Assembly: GCA_944472135.2 (NCBI GenBank)
Contig: OX235270.1
Coordinates: 50,840,352 to 50,904,351, forward strand
DNA: 64,000 nt
Direction: 5' to 3'
From: Trichobilharzia regenti
Lineage: Eukaryota; Platyhelminthes; Trematoda; Strigeidida; Schistosomatidae
The first letter of the stretch is position 1. Each line of letters begins with the position of its first letter. The notes below the pieces were generated by a model. That model did not search any database. It had not been told where the DNA came from and saw nothing but the letters and a program-made list of their open reading frames with translations. Shown here one piece after another: positions 33,231-45,326 of this stretch. Both the position numbers and the translations under genes were made by a program.

Positions 33231-33335
33231 GTTTCGACTTAATCACTGTCTGATACACTTTACGATGCGCTTATATTTAAAAGGATTGCATGAATACTTT
33301 TGAAGATAGGTGACAAAGAAATGAAGCAACAGGTT

Positions 33336-34067
33336 CAAAGATAGGACTTCAGGTGAACATAGATAAAACAGAGGTGATGAAGATTCCTGGCCAACAACAA
33401 CAACAGACAACAATCAGCATAAATGGGAAGAGTCTGAAGGGAACAACCTCCTTTACCTTCCCACCTGGGAGGCATCGTTCCAACTACAGGCCAACGGAAC
33501 TGACGAGGATATCAAAGCCAGAATCGGAAAAGCAACACAAGCTTTCATTACTCTCAAGTCTGTCTGGGGTCAACAGCACTCAGCATCAAAAATAAGATCC
33601 GGATTTTCAAATCCAATGTAAGTCAGTGCTAGAATATGGATCAGAGACTTGGCGAGTCATAAAGAGCATCTCCAACAAACTTCAGACCTTCATTAACAGT
33701 TGTCTTCGCTCAATACTCAAGATTAGATGGCCAGGAGAATCAGCAATAGGGCTCACTGGGAGCGAACCAATCAGTAACCGATTGTGCAACAAATAGGCAG
33801 TAAGAAATGGAGATGAATTGGCTGGTTATACTCTGAGGAAACCATCAAGTGACATCACTAGACAAGCCATGGCTCGAGTGTAGCCCTAAAGGGAAGCGGC
33901 GAGTTGGTCGTCGGTGCAAGGGTGACTTGTAGGAGGTCATGTGAGGAGATGAAAGCACGTGGGCAGACCTGGAGCCAGGTAAAAACTTTAGCAGAGAACC
34001 GAACGCAATGGAGACGTGCAGCTGAAGCCCTATGTTCCTTTAGAAATTAAAGGAAATAATAATAGCA
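33336..34067 (+). mobile_element. 5'-truncated RTE insertion
   Basis: Nearly identical to 6805-7556, starting at AAAGATAGGACTTCAGGTG and running to the AGCCCTATGTTCC end and an (AAT)n tail. CAGGTTCA occurs just before the start (33327-33334) and just after the tail (about 34069-34076) and looks like the target-site duplication of target-primed insertion. It shares with RTE-1 the in-frame stops after ACCAATCAG and TGGAGA, and encodes only the last RT region (NIDKTEVMKIPGQ onward). Confidence 0.85.
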
Positions 34068-34076
34068 GGTTCATGT

Positions 34077-35365
34077 GATGTCATATTAATTTTATAATCT
34101 TTCATTGCTGATTACATTGGAAAACGATTTCGTCATCAAAATATAAAATAATGTTTGTAAGTAACCATTAACGAGAAAAGAACTGGATGTTAATCTCACC
34201 TAAAGAAAAAGTAACTACAACGCAGGAGTAGAGTTTTTGATCCTAGTCACATCCAAGTTGTATTAGCACACGAAATTTAGATTCGCTATTCGTTATAAGA
34301 ACGATCGATGCCAAAATAACAGAGTTTTATTCTGACGTATCTACAGTATATTTTGCGGCAAGTTACGGATGTTTGTTTTAAGTTTGCGAAGTTATTATAT
34401 GCATTATTTGTACAGTAAGCTAACAGAAAGAGTCGTTCGAAAATTGAGAAGTTTCCAAAAACTGGCATTCTCTTGTATCAGAATAAGAATCTCAAATTTT
34501 TGTTGTTGAATATTCTAAGATATTATCATAAGTTATTTATTTTGTTGTCCGCATTACCAGTTTGTCAAAACTAATTGTCTGAGAGCAAAATATTGCAGTG
34601 AGGATTGGTCAAACACATGTAATAAGTATTCTTTGAATAACTCATCCGTTTTGTTGTTTCAGGTTTTATGAAGATTACTGATGGATATGAAAGAAAGTCG
34701 TCGGTAATATTTTCAAATGGTTGGTTCAGATTAACTGACAAAGCAAACTGTGTAGTATTTCTCAAACATGCAAAGTAAAAACTACTCATATGTTTTATGA
34801 AAAGACTTTTAAAAAACCCTCTTTTGTAGTGCAGATGGCGTTTGCAAAAGAAAGAATATAAATAAACAATTTTGTTTAATTGTGATACCCGTCACCATGG
34901 TGAAAAAACGGTGTTGAGAAATTAGGCAGTATTTTTCAGAAGAATTGTATAATACAAACTACATAGAGTATACGTTTTGGAATACGCCCGAACTGATTGA
35001 ATCTTCAATCGTTTATACACTTAAAAAAGATTTACATATTTTATAGAGGTTAACAACCGCGATATGAAAAAGTCTGTTTCTTTGGAAAAGAAGTGAGTAT
35101 TTGGAATAATTACAGTTTGAAAATATGGGAGTTATTGGTTATGTAGGGATTTTGTTTGATTGCCTACAAAACCAATCCTTGAAAATTAATCTGATGCTCA
35201 CTAGTGACTGGCCCTATTCAGGCAGTTAACCTGGAGTTCTAATAGGGAGCTGTGACTGGTAGGGTGCAGCACGTTGAAGATGCGGCAGTAACACATCGAA
35301 GAAGACATTGCGAAATGGTCACGCTATGTCGTGAATTGGCAGAAGTTAGAATTCAAGGACCATGA
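34077..35365. other. Unassigned DNA
   Basis: No gene is seen. The GC-richer part at 35195-35365 runs straight into the SM-alpha-like copy and may be another old repeat, or a head extension of it. Confidence 0.4.
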
Positions 35366-35369
35366 GATC

Positions 35370-35590
35370 GGGTCTCAGTGGTTCAATGGTCTACTACCTC
35401 GCCTTGTAGCCAGAAGGTCCTTGGTCCGAGCCCCTGTGGGTGCACATTGATGAAGAGTCCCAAACTAGGACGAAATAACTATTCAGTACTCCCAGGTCTT
35501 TCAGTGGCACTCTAACTGATATCAGCTCATGATGAAATCCTCCATACAATCAAACAAAATGCCTGCAAACCAATACTTGAGTATTATTGT
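35370..35590 (+). repeat. SM-alpha-like repeat with tRNA head and hammerhead-like block (copy 3)
   Basis: Head: CTCAGTGGTTCAATGGTC (A-box-like) and GGTCCGAGCCCC (B-box-like). Next comes TTGATGA, the AGA insertion, GTCC-CAAACTA-GGAC, GAAAT, and the family tail (TACTCCCAGGTCTTTCAGTG, TCATGATGA, CAATACTTGAGTA). Helix II is perfect (GTCC/GGAC), but the core has TTGATGA and an extra AGA. It has the head that copy 1 lacks. Confidence 0.7.
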
Positions 35591-37045
35591 TCTTTTGGGT
35601 CCCCAGAGAAGAGTACAACTTCAGCACCACATTTTCAATTCACTGTATTATCTGCAGTCTCTGTCAGCTAGCTCCACACTTGTCCATACGACCTCCTGCT
35701 TGTCATCTTCGGACGTCCAACTCTTCGTCATCAATCATTGTTCAATCATTGTTATGTGTGGAGAATTAAAATCTTTAACTTGCGGTTTAAATACAGGCTG
35801 TAACAATTGTAAGCAATCGCATGTACGTTCTCTTTTAATAAAGTGTGTATTTAAAATATTCAACTTTTGTAAATACAGTACTCTTAAGCCAAAACATGTG
35901 GGTGTCGCTTGGATAAAAAATAATAGTTCAGTAAATTGGTATCTTCCATCAGTTTTATCACATACAACTGTTACCTATCATCATAAAGTGTAGGATAGTT
36001 TCAGTTATCATTCACTTGAAGACGGCAATATAGTATTGAATACTATGAAGAAAAAGCGTATTTACCTACTACTGAACGCCTATAGATTATAATATAGAGG
36101 AGAATGTTGTCTCAAATAAAATATTTATGTTTTCCTACTTTAAGATATCCATTTTCTACGTAGTTAACACTGCAAAATAATAAAAACGATCATATTTTAT
36201 GCAAAATTATAGAAAGAACGATCAATACGTACAGTTAAGTGTGAAGTTAACGTATACTTAAAAGGCTAACCAGGTAGTTATATTGTTTTAACACCAGCGC
36301 CTGCTACAGTGGACTCATGTAAAGGAAAGAGGTAAACTCAGTAATTTTATCACTGCTGAATGATTTCATTATATCACCTCATCACAGCATATTTTATTAA
36401 GTTATTAAGAGCTTAACAAGCCCAAAAATTTCATTCTCAAGTATGCCTCATAAATGAATCCGTACTAATCAGATATGTTCATAAACATATAATCATCTTG
36501 ATAAATGGTTTACATGCATAACTCTTGGTACACTTTCTTCTTTTATATATAACTGGAGTGAGTTAATCATCGCTGGGAAATTAGTGTGATGCAAATAATG
36601 CTCTGAACATTTGAGCTGCATTCACAATACAGCAGTGTATAGAAAAATAATTGCTTCCACTCTTATTATATATATTCGGTGAGATGGAACAAAGTGATAT
36701 GGCAGAGATAAATTCCGTACTCATTAAAGTGACTTTTGTTTTTTTCAGTCACACAATTTCACAAATATTATAAGGGAAAGAAAAGTGTCTTAGTTTCCCA
36801 ATTACCTGGTTACTGATGATAAAAGGAAAGTCTGTTATCTCAATTTCCATAATTTATTGGAAAAAAGAGAGAATAAGTGAGTGTATGTTTCTTAATTTTT
36901 CTACCTTCACCAGTAACATTTTTAGTCAGAACTATATCCAAATCTTTGATTTGTAAGAATAATTTGAAAAGAAAAAAGAAATGTAAAAGTAAGTCAAATC
37001 TTTTGTTAATTGAATGGTCACAAAAACAGTTATCATAGTTTCAGG
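35591..37045. other. Unassigned DNA with a long open frame of doubtful meaning
   Basis: A 154-codon plus-strand frame (35529-35993) begins inside the SM-alpha-like tail. It is rich in Ser, Leu and His and has no motif, so it is probably accidental. Nothing else is recognised. Confidence 0.4.
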
Positions 37046-37049
37046 ACTT

Positions 37050-37215
37050 CATATTGAGCTGACATCGAATAGAGAAACACTGGAAAACCTGGGAGTACTG
37101 GAATGGTGTTTCGTTCTGGTTTGGGACTCTTCATCAGTACGAACCCACAAGGGTTCGAACCAAGCACCTTCCAGTCACAAGGTAAGCTCGTAGACCGGTA
37201 AGCCACTGGGACAAG
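37050..37215 (-). repeat. SM-alpha-like repeat with tRNA head (copy 4)
   Basis: Minus strand: A-box-like CCAGTGGCTTACCGGTC, a clean B box GGTTCGAACCC, then CTGATGA, the AGA insertion, GTCCCAAACCAGAAC, GAAAC, and the TACTCCCAGGTTTTCCAGTG tail. The CTGATGA and GAAA boxes are both intact, but helix II is reduced to GT/AC. A second B-box-like AGTTCGAATCTC lies on the plus strand at about 37400. Confidence 0.7.
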
Positions 37216-38026
37216 ATCTAATGCCCCATGAATTCTAACTTGTACTAATTCATAACATAGAGTGACCACCAGACAATGTTTTTGGCTAGTATTTGTCCTC
37301 ACTTTCGACCTGCTGTACACCACTGGTCATGACCTCTTACTAGAACCCAGGTAACTACCTACCTAAATGGGACCAGTAGATAAACTACCAAGTGCCAGTT
37401 CGAATCTCGGTAGAAGCCACCGTTAAGTGATTACTTATTTAAGATACGCATCCAGTGAGAACGTCACAGATGCTTATGTATGATAAGAATTTGACAGGAA
37501 TAGCATGTCATACAGTGGTATTTGAAGACTTTGAAATAAATGCACAACTCAACTTACTGAAGATGAAGAACTTTCGTTTAAAACTTCAAGGAAATTCAAG
37601 TTTATACGGAGATTAGTATATAAGTCAGAGGTCTTTTTGAGTATGCTAACCAGACTTTAGATGACCTTCTGCATGCTGTTTGTTACTAGATGGTAACCAA
37701 TATAAAACCTGAAACCCATCATGTTATTTCAGACTATTAATTGAGTTTGTCATATTGGCATTTAGTTAAGTGGTGTTATCACGCGTTTGCTAAGTTTGTT
37801 TAGTTTCTAGTCCTAGCTGTTGGGGGATAGAAAAATGCGAGGATAGATTTCATATTTGTTGATACACTAGATATATTGGTGTAGTTTTTATTCTCTGAGA
37901 TTTCATTAATTTGTTAGAAAATGATTTCAGTGTAAACTTAGAAATATTGGAGGACGGCAGCTTTAACAGAGAGCAACTTTTGGAAACTTTCATTTATTCA
38001 CTTGCACGTGCAACAGTAACAGGGTA
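37216..38026. other. Unassigned DNA
   Basis: Apart from the tRNA-like B-box word near 37400 nothing is recognised. Confidence 0.4.
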
Positions 38027-38034
38027 TATTATTA

Positions 38035-41000
38035 TTATTGCTCCTCTGGGTTCCTAGTGGAACATAGGGCTTCAACTGCACGTCTCCATTTGCTTCTGTC
38101 TTCTGCTGTACTTTTCACCTGCATCCATGTTAGTCCATACTCTTTCAACTCCTCTCCACAAGATCTCCTCCCTGTCACCTTTGCACTGACGTCCCACTCG
38201 CCGCTTCCATTTCGGGTTCCACTCGAGGGCCTGACGCGCGATGTCACCCAGTGGCCTCCTCAGCGAGTGTCCAATCCATCTCCACTTTCTCCTGCATATG
38301 TGTTGGCTGGCGATTGGTTCTTGCTTTGTTTGTTCCCAGACATAGTTTCTTGTTGGTGATTCTTTCCGGCCCGGCCATCTGATCTTCAGTATAGATCCAG
38401 CGAAGACAGTTGTTAATAAAGGTCTGCAACAGGCTGTTGGAAATATTCTTTGTGACCAGCCCGCCAAGTTTCTGATCCGTATCGAACAGCTGACTGACTT
38501 GACGTTTGCATTGAAAATCCGATCGAATTTTGTTGTTGATCTGGCTGAGTGACGAAGATTTCCAGATTGATTTCAGGTTGATGAATGTGTTTCTCGCTCG
38601 CCTTCCCGATTTTCGCTCGATTTGACATCCTCGTCCGTTCCGACTGCCTGTAGTTGAGACAATGCTCCCTAGATAAGTAAGTGAATGAAGTGACCTCTTT
38701 CAAATCCCTCCCGTTGATGGTGATTGGCGCTGGATGTTGCTGCTGTTGTTGTTGTTGTTGGTTGGTTATTTTCATCACCTCCGTCTTGTCTATGTTCACT
38801 TGGAGTCCTGTCCTCGCCAGCTGCTTCTTCGACCAGTTTGTCGGTTTTCGCTTGTAAGTCTTCGATTTTGTGTGACATCAAACATAAATCATCCACGCGA
38901 AATCCAGGTCTTCTAGATTCTTCACGTCGGTTCAGGATATTCCTGTCTTCTTGTTTCCTACTGTCTGACGCATAATCCAGTCCACTACAATTAGGAATAT
39001 CATTGGTGATAATCAGCCAGCACCCTTGTCTGACTCCTGTGTTTACTCCAAACGCCTCGCCGAGTGAGTTTTCCGTTGTGGATCACTTGACATGTGCCGT
39101 TGTCGTACAGCTGGCTGTTGAATAAGGTTGATGAATATTTGGGGTACGCCATAGTACTCGAGTAATTTCCAAATTACTTCGCGGTCAACGCTGTCAAAGG
39201 CCTTCTCAAAGTCTATAAAGTTGAGGTAGAGGTTTGATTGCCATTCCATGCTTTGTTCTGTGATGATGATGCGTAGAGTTGCAATTCGGTCAGTACATGA
39301 TTTGCCTTTCCTGAATCCAGCTTGTTCTGGTCGGAGTTCTGTCTCCAGTGCGTCCTTTATTCTCTCCAGGATGATGCGACTCAGGATTTTACTTGGCGTC
39401 GACAGGAGCATGATTCCTCGCCAGTTCTTGCAGAGTGGGCCTAAGTCGCCCTTCTTTGGTAGTTTCACGAGGTAACCTTTCCTCCAGTCAGTAGGCACCT
39501 TTCCCTCCTTCCAGACCTTTTGCAATAATGGAGTCAGCATGTCTGCTGTCGTCTCTGGGTCCGCTTTCAGTGCTTCAGGGGGTATTCCATCTGGTCCGGC
39601 TGCTTTTCCAGCTTTCAGAAGCTTGATTGCATTCAAGACTTCAGCTCTCGTTGGAGGATTGGTGTCAACTTGCAGTTGTGTCGCGCTGTTGTTGGTATTT
39701 CTGGACGGGTTGCAGGTGATGGTCGGTTCAAGAGTCCTTTGAAGTGATCCGCCCATTGTTTAATCTGTTTTTCTTCCTTGGTAATTGGGTTCCCTTGGCT
39801 GTCTTTTATAGGTTTCGCTTGTGTTGATCTCTTCCCGGATAGAGATTTGGTTATCTGATATAGTGTCCTCAGGTCCCTTTTGCCTGCTGCCTTCTCAGCT
39901 TCAGTGGCGAGGTTGTCGTAGAATCGTCTTTTGTCCTTCCTAGCACTCTTCTTCACTTCTTTGTCCAGTGCTGTGTAAGTTGAGCTCAGCGTCTCCTTCT
40001 CCTGTCCGTCCTTGCATTGAATCATTTTCTCTTTCACCATTCTCCTCTCTTCTATTAATTTCCAAGTGTCCGTTGAGAGCCATTCCTTGTCTTGTCTCTT
40101 CTTTCTTCCTAGAACCGTTGAACACGTTTCGTTGAGAATCGCCTTCAGAGACTTCCAATGTTCTTCCACGCATGATTCTTCAGTGATGTCGCGTAGTGTT
40201 TCCTGCTTTGCTCTGACAGTTGCAGTGAAAGTGTCTTTTGTGGTTGTGTCCTTCAGTAATTGAGTGTTGAACTTGCATTGTGGCCTATCCCCAGCTATCC
40301 TCGAGGCTTTTAGTTTCACCTTGAAAGTCCCTTGTACTAGATAGTGGTCTGAACCCACATCTGCTCCTCTCCTCGACCTTGTGTCCAGTAGGCTCCGTCT
40401 CCACTTTCTTGAAATTGAGATGAAGTCTATTTGGTTTTGGTGTTTCCATCTGGTGAAATCCATGTCGTCTTGTGTATATCCTTGTGTTTGAACACACTAC
40501 CACCAATCACCAAATCATTGAAGGCGCAGAAGTCTGAGAAGAGTTCACCATTGTCGTTCATTTCACCGAGGGCCTCACGACCCATGGTGAGTTCTCTTCC
40601 TGTGTTGTCTCCTCCCAGCTTCGCATTCATGTCGCCCATCAGGATTTTGATATCGCCATTTGGGACGTTGTCCATTATTGCTTGTAGTTGTCTGTAGAAC
40701 GCCTCCTTCTTCTCTTGTTCTGAGACGTTTGTAGGCGCATAACATTGAATGACTGTAACTTTCCTTCCTTTTAAGTTTTTCTTGTTTCATTATTTTATTT
40801 TTGATTACAGCTTGATTACACACTGTATTTTTGGTACAAGTATGGAATTTTCAGCATGGATATCGGTAGCCCAAATTTTACAGGTTGACTATAGATATCA
40901 GGTGTGCGTCGGCGTGGGCTCGAACTCGGACCACGTGCATGGTCAGCGAGAGTCCTAACCCCTGTGCCACCTGACTGTCATTATCCTGGAGGAGATTGGT

Positions 41001-41285
41001 TCCCACTGCATGAGAGCTTTGGTTGCTGTTAGTGACATCATGATGGCCACTCCATCGGTGTGCTCGTGATTGTCCTCTGGGTGGCCGGAAAAGATTACTG
41101 TCTCTCTAGTAGGTAGTTGGCACCTTCCAGTTCCGTCCCATCTGCTCTCGCAGATTCCCAACACTCCTATTCTGTACCTTCTCATTTCAGCGGCTATCTG
41201 GGCAGCCTTTCCAGTTTCGTACATTGTACGAACATTCCAGGTACCCATCCTTACTTTTGCTTTCATCGAAAGAAGGCACATCGGC
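38035..41285 (-). pseudogene. RTE-2 endonuclease/reverse transcriptase, broken
   Basis: Endonuclease start at 40955-41281 with VRMGTWNVRTMYETGKAAQI and GICESRWDG. The SINE cuts it after ISSRIM. It resumes with MGDMNAKLGGDNTGREL (about 40640), NQIDFISISRKWRRS (about 40430) and VGSDHYLVQGT (about 40350). RT: AAGPDGIPPEALK (about 39590), MLLSTPSKILSRIILERIK (about 39390), GFRKGKSCTDR (about 39310) and FIDFEKAFDSVDREVIWK (about 39210). Near the catalytic box the frame slips: DDLCLMSH (about 38890) survives but a 2-base gain separates it from the preceding LDFA. The C-terminus at 38072-38467 has RRKWRWIGHSLRRPLGDIAR. The pieces cover almost the whole protein. Confidence 0.85.
40780..40972 (-). mobile_element. 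SINE family b, inserted in RTE-2
   Basis: Same unit as at 5924-6121, here in the same orientation as its host RTE. The tail ends in an AAATAAAATAAT-type run; the head holds GTGGCACAGGGGTTAGGAC and the degenerate B box AGTTCGAGCCC. It splits the endonuclease between ISSRIM and the VIQCYAP segment. Confidence 0.85.
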
Positions 41286-41545
41286 CGACTGGCTTCCCGA
41301 AGGCTTTGACCAGCCTGCGTGATTTCACTCTCCCGATTCCAGCGAAAAATAAGGCTATTGTTTATGTTTGTAGAATTTTTAATATATTTATTCGTTGAAG
41401 TTTCTGTAGCGATTTGGTTGTTTTACAGGGGTGGAGTTGCTAGCACCACGCCCCAACCCTCCCTCTTTATCCGGGCTTGGGACCGGCAAGAAAACTAGCG
41501 GGCTAGTAATCTAGCGAGCTAGTAATCTAGGCGAGGTTGCTACAG

Positions 41546-42977
41546 ACTGTACTTGATAATGTTTTGTATTTGTAATTTTAAATGTTTTGTAAGGTGAAAT
41601 TTATGTAGAAAGAGATGCTTTAGGCAGTTTAATTGATAGTAAAATAAAACAAAGTCAAGAAAATATGCATACTTAGGGAAAACCTTTTGTTATTGAGTTG
41701 AAATGAATTACGATCAGGGGAAATATGGGAAAGCGATGCCGATGGGATTGTTACCGAAATTGAATAATACCTGAGAAATGTTTCAAGCTCAAAAACAGGT
41801 TATGATTCTTACTAGTGGAAATTCACTACTCTTATATAAGGTGGCGTTGAACGGTCTCATCGCATAACTAAAATCCAGACTTCTTTATCAGTGCAATGAA
41901 AGATTCGAAACTGCGGAGAGGACTAAATTCTATTTTTCACAAGTATGTAAACTACCCAGCAGAATTAGAGGAAGTGCAAGTTTTCCAATAATTCTTTTAC
42001 TTTGTTACTGTAAGGATACATCTCTTTACTATAATCTACTTTTAGAGTACTTCAAGATTTACTGTTGTGATGTTACTACTAGGAACCTGAATTATTGTTG
42101 ACTAAAGGACAAGCACAAATTATTTTTGAACTTCTTCAAAAGTGATTTACTGGGAAAAATGTAGTTTATGTGCCTTTTTATTTCCCTTTTAGAAGCTCTC
42201 AGATGTTTTCAATAAAAGTCTTTGTTGCAAAATGTCTAATAGGGTCTTGTCAGAATCAAAAATATATTCCAAAATGCAAGTACGTCCATTTTAACAGCAC
42301 CATACTGGACGAAATGTGAATAATTGTGGCACGGAGATTCTTATAATTGAGGACAGTTACTTAAAAATTCAACTTCAGTAGATTACATACCTCCCTTTAA
42401 AACCACAGTATTCTAATGCATTGATGTTTTTCTGACTCTTACAATGTCAAGCAGGAATAAACTGTATATCAAATAGAAACCTTAAGATATTTAACTGCCT
42501 ATCATTGCATAACAGTAGTCGACAGAAAGCAGAGATTGAAATATTTCATACTGAAGTTGTGAAAACACAGAAAATGTTGCGTGCAGATATTATTTTGTGA
42601 ATGAACCGAAAAGCCAATTTCAACTAAAAGGTATTTACTAGGAACGAGGAATTAATACTAATGATCATTAAAATAAGTAACGGAGTTTCTATTTTAAAAG
42701 TGAAATTTATGCTGTCAGTAAATGAATAACCTTATGAAAGAATGGTAATCTGTGTCAGACTGAACCGTTTCTGTATCTGAAGTCTATATAAAGAATGCCG
42801 CTTATGAATAACAATCCCCGTTTAAGCATTTATATGCATATGTGAGATGGTGACGTCACCAAATCTAACTTCTACATTACTTAATTTTCACTTGGAAGCC
42901 TCAGTGGAAGTCTAGACACTCATTCGCATATATTAAAACCTCAAACGAAGCATTATTCCTTCCGGGTCACAGACCAA
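41546..42977. other. Unassigned AT-rich DNA
   Basis: No recognised repeat or gene between RTE-2 and the palindrome complex. It should be the unique left flank of that complex. Confidence 0.4.
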
Positions 42978-43838
42978 TGTAAAAATTAGAACAGCACATT
43001 TAAGCGAAAAATACTGTTTTCAATTCGATCTCATGAAGCTCAACTCTAATATACATAACTTTACAAATAAAAATTCAAATATAAACAAATCATGGTGTTT
43101 TGCCCATAGGATAATAAGATAATGAACTTTAATCGTACAATTAGTCATAATAATAATAATAGTAATAATAACAATGGTTCTATCGATAATAAGGACGAAA
43201 AAGTGAGGCAATCTGCGATAACACGAATAACGAAAAACAGCATGATAAACAAACAAATGTTCAGGTAAAAGCAGTCGATAAAGGCTAGTAAAAACAAATG
43301 AACCGATTGAGTAATGCTAGATTGTAAGGGAAGTAAATGAAACACGTTTTTAATGAAGATAAGATTAAGGGATGATAAGAAATGGGTTGAAAATATCAAC
43401 AAGGGGTGGTGTAGAAGTCTTTAGTTGGTTATGTCTTAATAGGCCAAGGAAGGGATAATGGCTGTATGAACTTCTTTTGAATGCATAGTTCAGGTTTAAC
43501 AGTTCGAGTGCCTATCGCCTCAGCTGTGTGCAGAAGGCAAATACGAAATCTATTGGAAAGATTCGGTGGGATACGATGAATTACTTTGAAAGCTCTCGTT
43601 TTCTCCACTACATGACCACTATCAATTAAGTGTGATAAAACTGAGCTACGGATTGTTTTTGTCTGTCCTTTGACAAACCACGATGAGAGATGTTCACTAA
43701 CACGTTGGCTAAGCTGTCAAGTAGTACGCCCAACATAACTGTCACCGCAGGTGCAGTTGAATTGATAAATGCACAAAGATGTAACAAAACTCTCTAGCTT
43801 ATCCTTCGTTTGAGTCCCAAACATTCGTCGGCAAGGTA
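42978..43838 (-). pseudogene. Penelope-like C-terminal piece and 3' UTR at the outer left edge (P1)
   Basis: The reverse complement of about 50077-50940 with a few differences. It encodes the GIY-YIG tail from RRM(F)GTQTKDKLESF through CIYQFNCTCGDSYVGRTT, a stop in the same place as in the 50 kb copy, SSWFVKGQTKTIRSSVL and KPELCIQKKFIQPL, then the 3' UTR (42978-43440). It ends against gypsy RT sequence at about 43838, where AAGGTAAAATGAC is present twice in tandem. At least two bases in its UTR differ from the two UTR copies inside the palindrome, which agree with each other. Confidence 0.75.
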
Positions 43839-45326
43839 AAATGACAAGGTAAAATGACATTTAGATGGATTAACAAGAATATTTTTCTCAAAGAAACGCC
43901 TAAACAGTTTTAAAAGACGTTCATTATGCGATTCGATGTTCGGAACATGAACTATGATATCGTCTTGGTAAAAGTCAACACCATCTAATCCATCCATCAT
44001 CTGATTTATTACTTCCTGAAATTATTGCAGGTGAAACCTTCAGTGCGAAAGGCATGAACTTATGCTTGAACAATCCAAATGGAGTAATAATGGTTGTTAA
44101 TGCACTAGACGCTTCATCAAGATGAATTTGCAAAAGGCATCTTTGAGTGCTATTTTGGAAAAGCATTTTGAGCCATGTAGGTTGTAGAGAATGTCTTCGG
44201 TCTCTAGCGTAGTGCAACCTTGCTGTAGTAGACGACTAACGAGTATAAGGCGGTAGTCACCACAAATTCTCGGTGTTTTTCCATCCGCCTTTACTGGCGT
44301 CACAATGGGAGTAGCCCGATTCGAAGATTTAACGGGCATAAGTATGCCATGCTCAAACAACTTGTCCAACTCTTACATAAATGGATCTCGCAAACCATAT
44401 GGAATTAATCGTCGCTTTAGGAAGATAAGATCACCTATTTCAAGATGGATGGGCTGAATCTTCATGCCACCTACACACTTTTAACACTGGAGAATTAATT
44501 CTCTGAACAAAGATTCATCAAACAACTCAGTACAAAGGGAGATTTTGACATTTAACAATCTAAGGGCTTTTAATCTCAATAAAAATGGACCGTATTCACT
44601 AACCAGAAAAGGGGATATTCACAAAACTACCACTGTCTGATATCAAACCAATGTTAACAGTACCAATAAAAGGTAGTTTATGACCAGTAGTACCTGTAAT
44701 GGAACTAGTAGTAGAGTCCAGCTGGACATGCTTACAAAGCGATAGTACATTTTCCTTGGAAATTATAAATTCAGTACTCCCAGTATCAATTATAAAAGAG
44801 TACGACTTGCCTGAACTTGTAGTGAAGTTTCCCATTAGATGAGATTCATGGCTTTGCACAGTTGAAAGAGACATTGACTGCACTTTACCAGACAAACTCG
44901 GACAATCTTGAGTCGCATAAGTATTTGAACTTCTGAAAACAAACTTTATGTGCCCAATTTTACCATATTTATGACACTTAGCACTCCGAAAACGGCAAGT
45001 ACTTCGTAGATGAATCTTTCCACAGGAAAAACACGGTTTAATGTTTTTGCACTCTGTCTGCATTCCATTACATGTGGATGACAGTTTTGATTTCTTTTTA
45101 TGAACACTTGCATTATCAACTTTCGATGGCATATCATAAGACACCGACTTAATGGTAGCTTGATATTCAATGTTGACATCTTCATATGTAGTGCATAAAT
45201 CCTTGGTAGTTTGAAAGGTGCAGGAAGGAATGTGAATCGATTCTTTCTCTAACTTCGGAATATTAATCCCAGCAAATAGACGATCACGTAGTTGAGAATG
45301 GAGCTGATCTCCAAAGTTGCACTTTG
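43839..45326 (-). pseudogene. Gypsy gag-protease-RT fragment, left copy
   Basis: Mirror of 54573-56058. Gag with a CFSCGKIHLRSTC knuckle, protease FIIDTGSTEFIISKEN (about 44780), and RT start RATPIVTPVKADG with CGDYRLIL (about 44240-44330) through YQDDIIVHVPN (about 43960). It stops at the arm edge, where the PLE piece begins, so RNase H and integrase are missing on this side. A 1-base gain relative to the right copy shortens the gag-protease frame at about 44610. Confidence 0.85.

Larger units (their letters stand above)
38027..41545 (-). mobile_element. RTE-like non-LTR retrotransposon, near full length (RTE-2)
   Basis: Minus-strand element with a 5' leader (41400-41545; GGTGCTAGCAACTCCACCCC and CGCTACAGAAACTTCAACG), endonuclease, RT and a 3' end AAGCCCTATGTTCCACTAGG followed by an ATA-rich tail at 38027-38040. 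Same plan as RTE-1, but it keeps longer open pieces and lacks the two C-terminal stops shared by the 7.2 and 33.8 kb copies. A SINE of family b has inserted at 40780-40972. Confidence 0.9.

Noticed and set aside
35529..35993. A 154-residue host protein
   Set aside because: It begins inside an SM-alpha-like tail, has no motif, and its composition is that of AT-rich noncoding DNA.
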